NCBI GenBank assembly: GCA_030150335.1
Contig: JASLGC010000165.1
Span: 1 to 9,494, forward strand
Direction of reading: 5' to 3'
DNA length: 9,494 bases
DNA from: Flavobacterium sp.
GTDB taxonomy: Bacteria > Bacteroidota > Bacteroidia > Flavobacteriales > Flavobacteriaceae
Position numbers and translations under genes: made by a program. The notes beneath the pieces are model-generated. The model searched no databases. It saw only the letters and a program-made list of their open reading frames with translations, and was not told where the DNA came from. The stretch's first letter is position 1. Every line of letters begins with the position of its first letter. Shown here piece after piece: positions 7,411 to 9,494 of this stretch.

Positions 7411-7441
7411 TATAGAACACTTTTTAGGGGGATGTTCTATA
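7411..7441. promoter_or_regulatory. 9-bp inverted repeat upstream of the AraC-type gene, possible operator
   Basis: TATAGAACA at 7411-7419 and TGTTCTATA at 7433-7441 are perfect inverted repeats separated by 13 bp. Their centre lies about 45 nt before the regulator's ATG. Arm size and about two-turn centre-to-centre spacing suit a dimeric DNA-binding protein, so autoregulation by the adjacent AraC-type protein is possible. It could instead form a leader hairpin in RNA. A TATAATTG at 7407-7414 (minus strand), one mismatch from the -7 consensus, overlaps one arm. No protein binding can be shown from sequence. Confidence 0.4.
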
Positions 7442-7500
7442 CTTAATTGAAAACTAAAGATTGTTTTCCTTTTATAATTATATTTTTCACCTTAGTATAA

Positions 7501-7522
7501 AGAGCCTCCAAAAGGAGGCTCT
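7501..7522 (-). terminator. Hairpin terminator after the surface-protein/PorP operon
   Basis: A perfect 9-bp stem (agagcctcc/ggaggctct) closes on a four-base AAAA loop (TTTT in the minus-strand transcript). It is GC-rich in an AT-rich gap, about 70 nt past the PorP/SprF stop. In the minus direction it is followed by TTATACTAAGG, a weak T-tract, so termination efficiency is uncertain. Confidence 0.65.
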
Positions 7523-7592
7523 CAATTAATCTAATATAAGGTTATTTGATTCAAAACTTGTTTAGGCAATAATTTGTTTTGCCTTTATTTTC

Positions 7593-8516
7593 TTAGAAGA
7601 ATCTCGGAGTATTAATTCTACCTGAACGACTAAAAATATCAAATCGCATGAAGATTTCATGAGATCCAGAATTATAATTTTTCAAAGACGTTGTATCAGC
7701 ATCGTAAGAATATCCTATGAACAAGTTGTCATTAATTTGAAAACCTGCCAAAGCACTAACTGATGCATCCCAACGATAAGCAGCTCCAACAGTAAATTTA
7801 TCAACAATTAAGAAGTTAGCCGTTAAGTCCACTTGCAATGGTGCTCCTTCTACTGCTTTAGCTAAGAAAGCTGGCTTGAATTTCACATCTCTACTTAGAT
7901 CAAACACATAACCTCCCATAAAATAATAATGAGCTTTCTGACGTAACGTCTCCACGTCATTATCATCATAACGATCAGTTGTCAAGAAATTAGGAATCGA
8001 AAAACCTAAATATGCTTTGTCAGAATATAAATAGATACCTGCTCCTAAATTAGGTGTAAACTTATTGTTAATATTTAGTTCAGTAACAGGATGAAATATA
8101 TTTAACTTCGTATAATCAACATCTAATAAGTTAGCCGTTCCCTTTAATCCAAACGCTAATTTATAATCTCTATTCAAATCAACAGCATAAGATAAGTCAA
8201 CAGAAATATTATTTTCAGCCATTGCTCCTAATCGGTCATTAGTGAAATTCACCCCTAACCCTAATCCACTTTCCCCTAAAGGAGTAGATACAGAAACATT
8301 GGCTGTTTTTGGAGCACCATCTAATCCTACCCACTGTGTTCTATACATTCCAAACACACTAAGAACACCTCTTGACCCAGCATAAGCGGGGTTAATATTA
8401 TTAGTGTTATACATGTACTGTGTGAATTGAGGATCTTGCTGTGCTTGCATTTGAGTGAAACAGCCCACTGCAAGCAGGCTAATTCCAATCTTTTTTATTT
8501 TATGTTGAATTTTCAT
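7593..8516 (-). CDS. PorP/SprF-family outer-membrane protein (type IX secretion partner)
   Basis: PorP/SprF-family proteins are outer-membrane beta-barrels tied to the type IX secretion system. SprF of Flavobacterium johnsoniae is needed for secretion or attachment of the type-B-domain adhesin SprB. The 307-residue product has a signal peptide: KIKK, a hydrophobic stretch GISLLAVGCF (11-20), and probable cleavage after TQMQA at residue 25. The mature N terminus carries the family signature QDPQFTQYMYN (27-37) followed by NPAYAGSRG (42-50) and RTQWVGLDGAPKT (59-71). The rest alternates short beta-strands and turns and ends at a C-terminal Phe, as outer-membrane barrels often do. It lies 12 nt after the surface-protein gene and clearly shares its transcript, and a hairpin follows at 7501-7522. 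This is probably a dedicated partner of the upstream protein rather than the general PorP; the core gliding genes are not here. Family call secure, specific partnership inferred from adjacency. Confidence 0.92.
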   Translation of the reverse strand: MKIQHKIKKIGISLLAVGCFTQMQAQQDPQFTQYMYNTNNINPAYAGSRGVLSVFGMYRTQWVGLDGAPKTANVSVSTPLGESGLGLGVNFTNDRLGAMAENNISVDLSYAVDLNRDYKLAFGLKGTANLLDVDYTKLNIFHPVTELNINNKFTPNLGAGIYLYSDKAYLGFSIPNFLTTDRYDDNDVETLRQKAHYYFMGGYVFDLSRDVKFKPAFLAKAVEGAPLQVDLTANFLIVDKFTVGAAYRWDASVSALAGFQINDNLFIGYSYDADTTSLKNYNSGSHEIFMRFDIFSRSGRINTPRFF

Positions 8517-8528
8517 TAATTCTTTTTC

Positions 8529-9494
8529 TTAGTTATTGTCTAAATGTAAATACCCGGATTTCTTAATCATTTTTGAACCATGAGCATCTTTGTATTCATA
8601 ACTCACAATATAAAAATACGTACCTGTTGGTAACTGTTCATTTTTATTTACCGTAACACGACCTTCCGAATAACCACGGAATACATTTCCATTACTATCA
8701 TAAGCCTTTGTTTCGTAAACCTTCACCCCCCAGCGGTTAAAAATTTCAACTGTATTATTTGGAAACTTATTGATGTTGTCAATTATAAAATAATCGTTCT
8801 TGTCATCACCATTTGGCGTTACTAAGTTATAAATAACTATATCACCATCCAACAACATCTCATTTTTAACAGTGGCGAGTGTGAAAAATCCATATCCCTT
8901 GACAGAAGCAGCTGTAGTTATCTCCTTTTTGTCAAGGTCAACCACTCCACCTTCGTCAACCCACACCTGTTGTCTTGCATCCCAACGAACAATATGCAGG
9001 TCTTTTTCAGGATTTTTTAATAACTCTGACGGTGTTGTGCGCTCATCCCAACTTAACGTTAGCATAATACCACTTTCACCATTTATACGATCGACAGTCC
9101 AATACTCGCGTTCGTCTAACAAATTTATAACTCCTGATTTACCTGAACGAGCTCTAAAGAAATTTTTATCATCTAAAGAATACTTACCTTCGTATGCTTC
9201 TCCTGCATTTGCAGGCGCACTAATACGTGCATAACGGTAAATACCTTTATCTCCTTTTGGATATTGAAATTCTTCACTTCCAATTTTCTCAACAAACCCT
9301 TCAGCATGACTATTATCTGTTGGGTTAATTGCTTTAGAACCTTGATGAAAAGTAAGTGCCCCTTTTAGAGAGTCCACTTTAATGATCCCATCTTTAAAAT
9401 CTACAGATCCATTTACGTTCATTTCGTTTTTCAAATCAAAGGCAATGTAGTCTTCTGTATTATCCAGAACTACATCGAAAAACTCTGTTGGTTT
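8529..9494 (-). CDS. Secreted surface protein with gliding-motility-type C-terminal domain (3' part only)
   Basis: The reading frame is open to the right edge. A TTG at 9434 is not the start, because 20 more in-frame codons continue upstream without a stop; the true beginning is outside the window. Of 321 visible residues, about 217-321 form a CHU_C/gliding-motility-associated C-terminal domain, a type-B sorting signal for type IX secretion. Markers are VTPNGDDKNDYF (about 225-236), VEIFNRWGVKVYE (249-261), LPTGTYFYIV (288-297) and a final KKSGYLHLDNN. Upstream, residues about 57-92 carry NPTDNSHAEGFVEKIG...FQYPKGDKGIYRYARIS, a repeat-like module I associate with large flavobacterial surface proteins. 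Residues 130-208 hold a beta-rich segment with VRWDARQQVWVDEGG and GYGFFTLATV. The protein should be secreted across the outer membrane and held at the cell surface. The PorP/SprF gene 12 nt downstream is its probable partner. Function (adhesin or otherwise) is not visible. Confidence 0.9.
   Translation of the reverse strand, partial: KPTEFFDVVLDNTEDYIAFDLKNEMNVNGSVDFKDGIIKVDSLKGALTFHQGSKAINPTDNSHAEGFVEKIGSEEFQYPKGDKGIYRYARISAPANAGEAYEGKYSLDDKNFFRARSGKSGVINLLDEREYWTVDRINGESGIMLTLSWDERTTPSELLKNPEKDLHIVRWDARQQVWVDEGGVVDLDKKEITTAASVKGYGFFTLATVKNEMLLDGDIVIYNLVTPNGDDKNDYFIIDNINKFPNNTVEIFNRWGVKVYETKAYDSNGNVFRGYSEGRVTVNKNEQLPTGTYFYIVSYEYKDAHGSKMIKKSGYLHLDNN

Noticed and set aside
7564..7584. 6-bp inverted repeat aggcaa/ttgcct just after the PorP/SprF gene
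   Set aside because: Short stem with a 9-nt loop and no T-tract on the minus strand; the 9-bp GC-rich hairpin at 7501-7522 is the better terminator.
8872..9234. 120-codon plus-strand frame opposite the surface-protein gene
   Set aside because: The minus-strand frame is continuous, ends in a recognisable C-terminal domain and is open to the edge; the plus frame shows no known motif.
9432..9434. TTG as the start codon of the surface-protein gene
   Set aside because: The frame stays open through the right edge and the visible protein is only the C-terminal end of a larger one, so this is an internal Leu codon.

Overview
The window is AT-rich and every convincing gene lies on the minus strand, so transcription runs from the right edge to the left. 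It looks like Bacteroidota, most likely Flavobacteriaceae (a Flavobacterium- or Myroides-like organism). The reasons are a type IX secretion (T9SS) type-B cargo domain next to a PorP/SprF-family outer-membrane protein, the gene order HD phosphohydrolase - lpxD - lpxC, Bacteroidota-like -7 boxes (TAnnTTTG), and little Shine-Dalgarno sequence.

In transcription order from the right edge, the first block (about 9494-7500) holds the C-terminal part of a large secreted surface protein with a gliding-motility-type C-terminal domain, then a PorP/SprF protein 12 nt downstream and a hairpin terminator. This is a secreted protein with its probable dedicated secretion or anchoring partner. Next is a single gene (7381-6419) for a six-helix membrane protein with a cytoplasmic AraC-type DNA-binding domain. 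It has a 9-bp inverted repeat in its leader and a strong terminator of its own.

About 870 bp without a convincing gene follow (5548-6418). Then comes a pair of genes, yaaA (peroxide-stress protein) and hutH (histidine ammonia-lyase), 28 nt apart. The pair has a candidate promoter in front and ends at a 16-bp perfect hairpin.

The left block (3135 to the left edge) is an envelope operon: an SAMHD1/dGTPase-like HD phosphohydrolase with a TTG start, lpxD, and the N-terminal 271 residues of LpxC. In Bacteroidota LpxC is normally fused to FabZ and followed by lpxA, but both would lie outside the window. LpxC and LpxD carry out early steps of lipid A synthesis.

Most of the window is ordinary core and accessory flavobacterial gene content. 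I see no CRISPR array, tRNA, rRNA, transposase or defence cassette. The items most worth a second look are the surface-protein/PorP pair, the membrane-bound AraC regulator (with its operator-like repeat, an A9 slippage-prone tract and a CxCH motif), the pairing of hutH with yaaA, and the tight terminator-promoter junction at 3164-3224.
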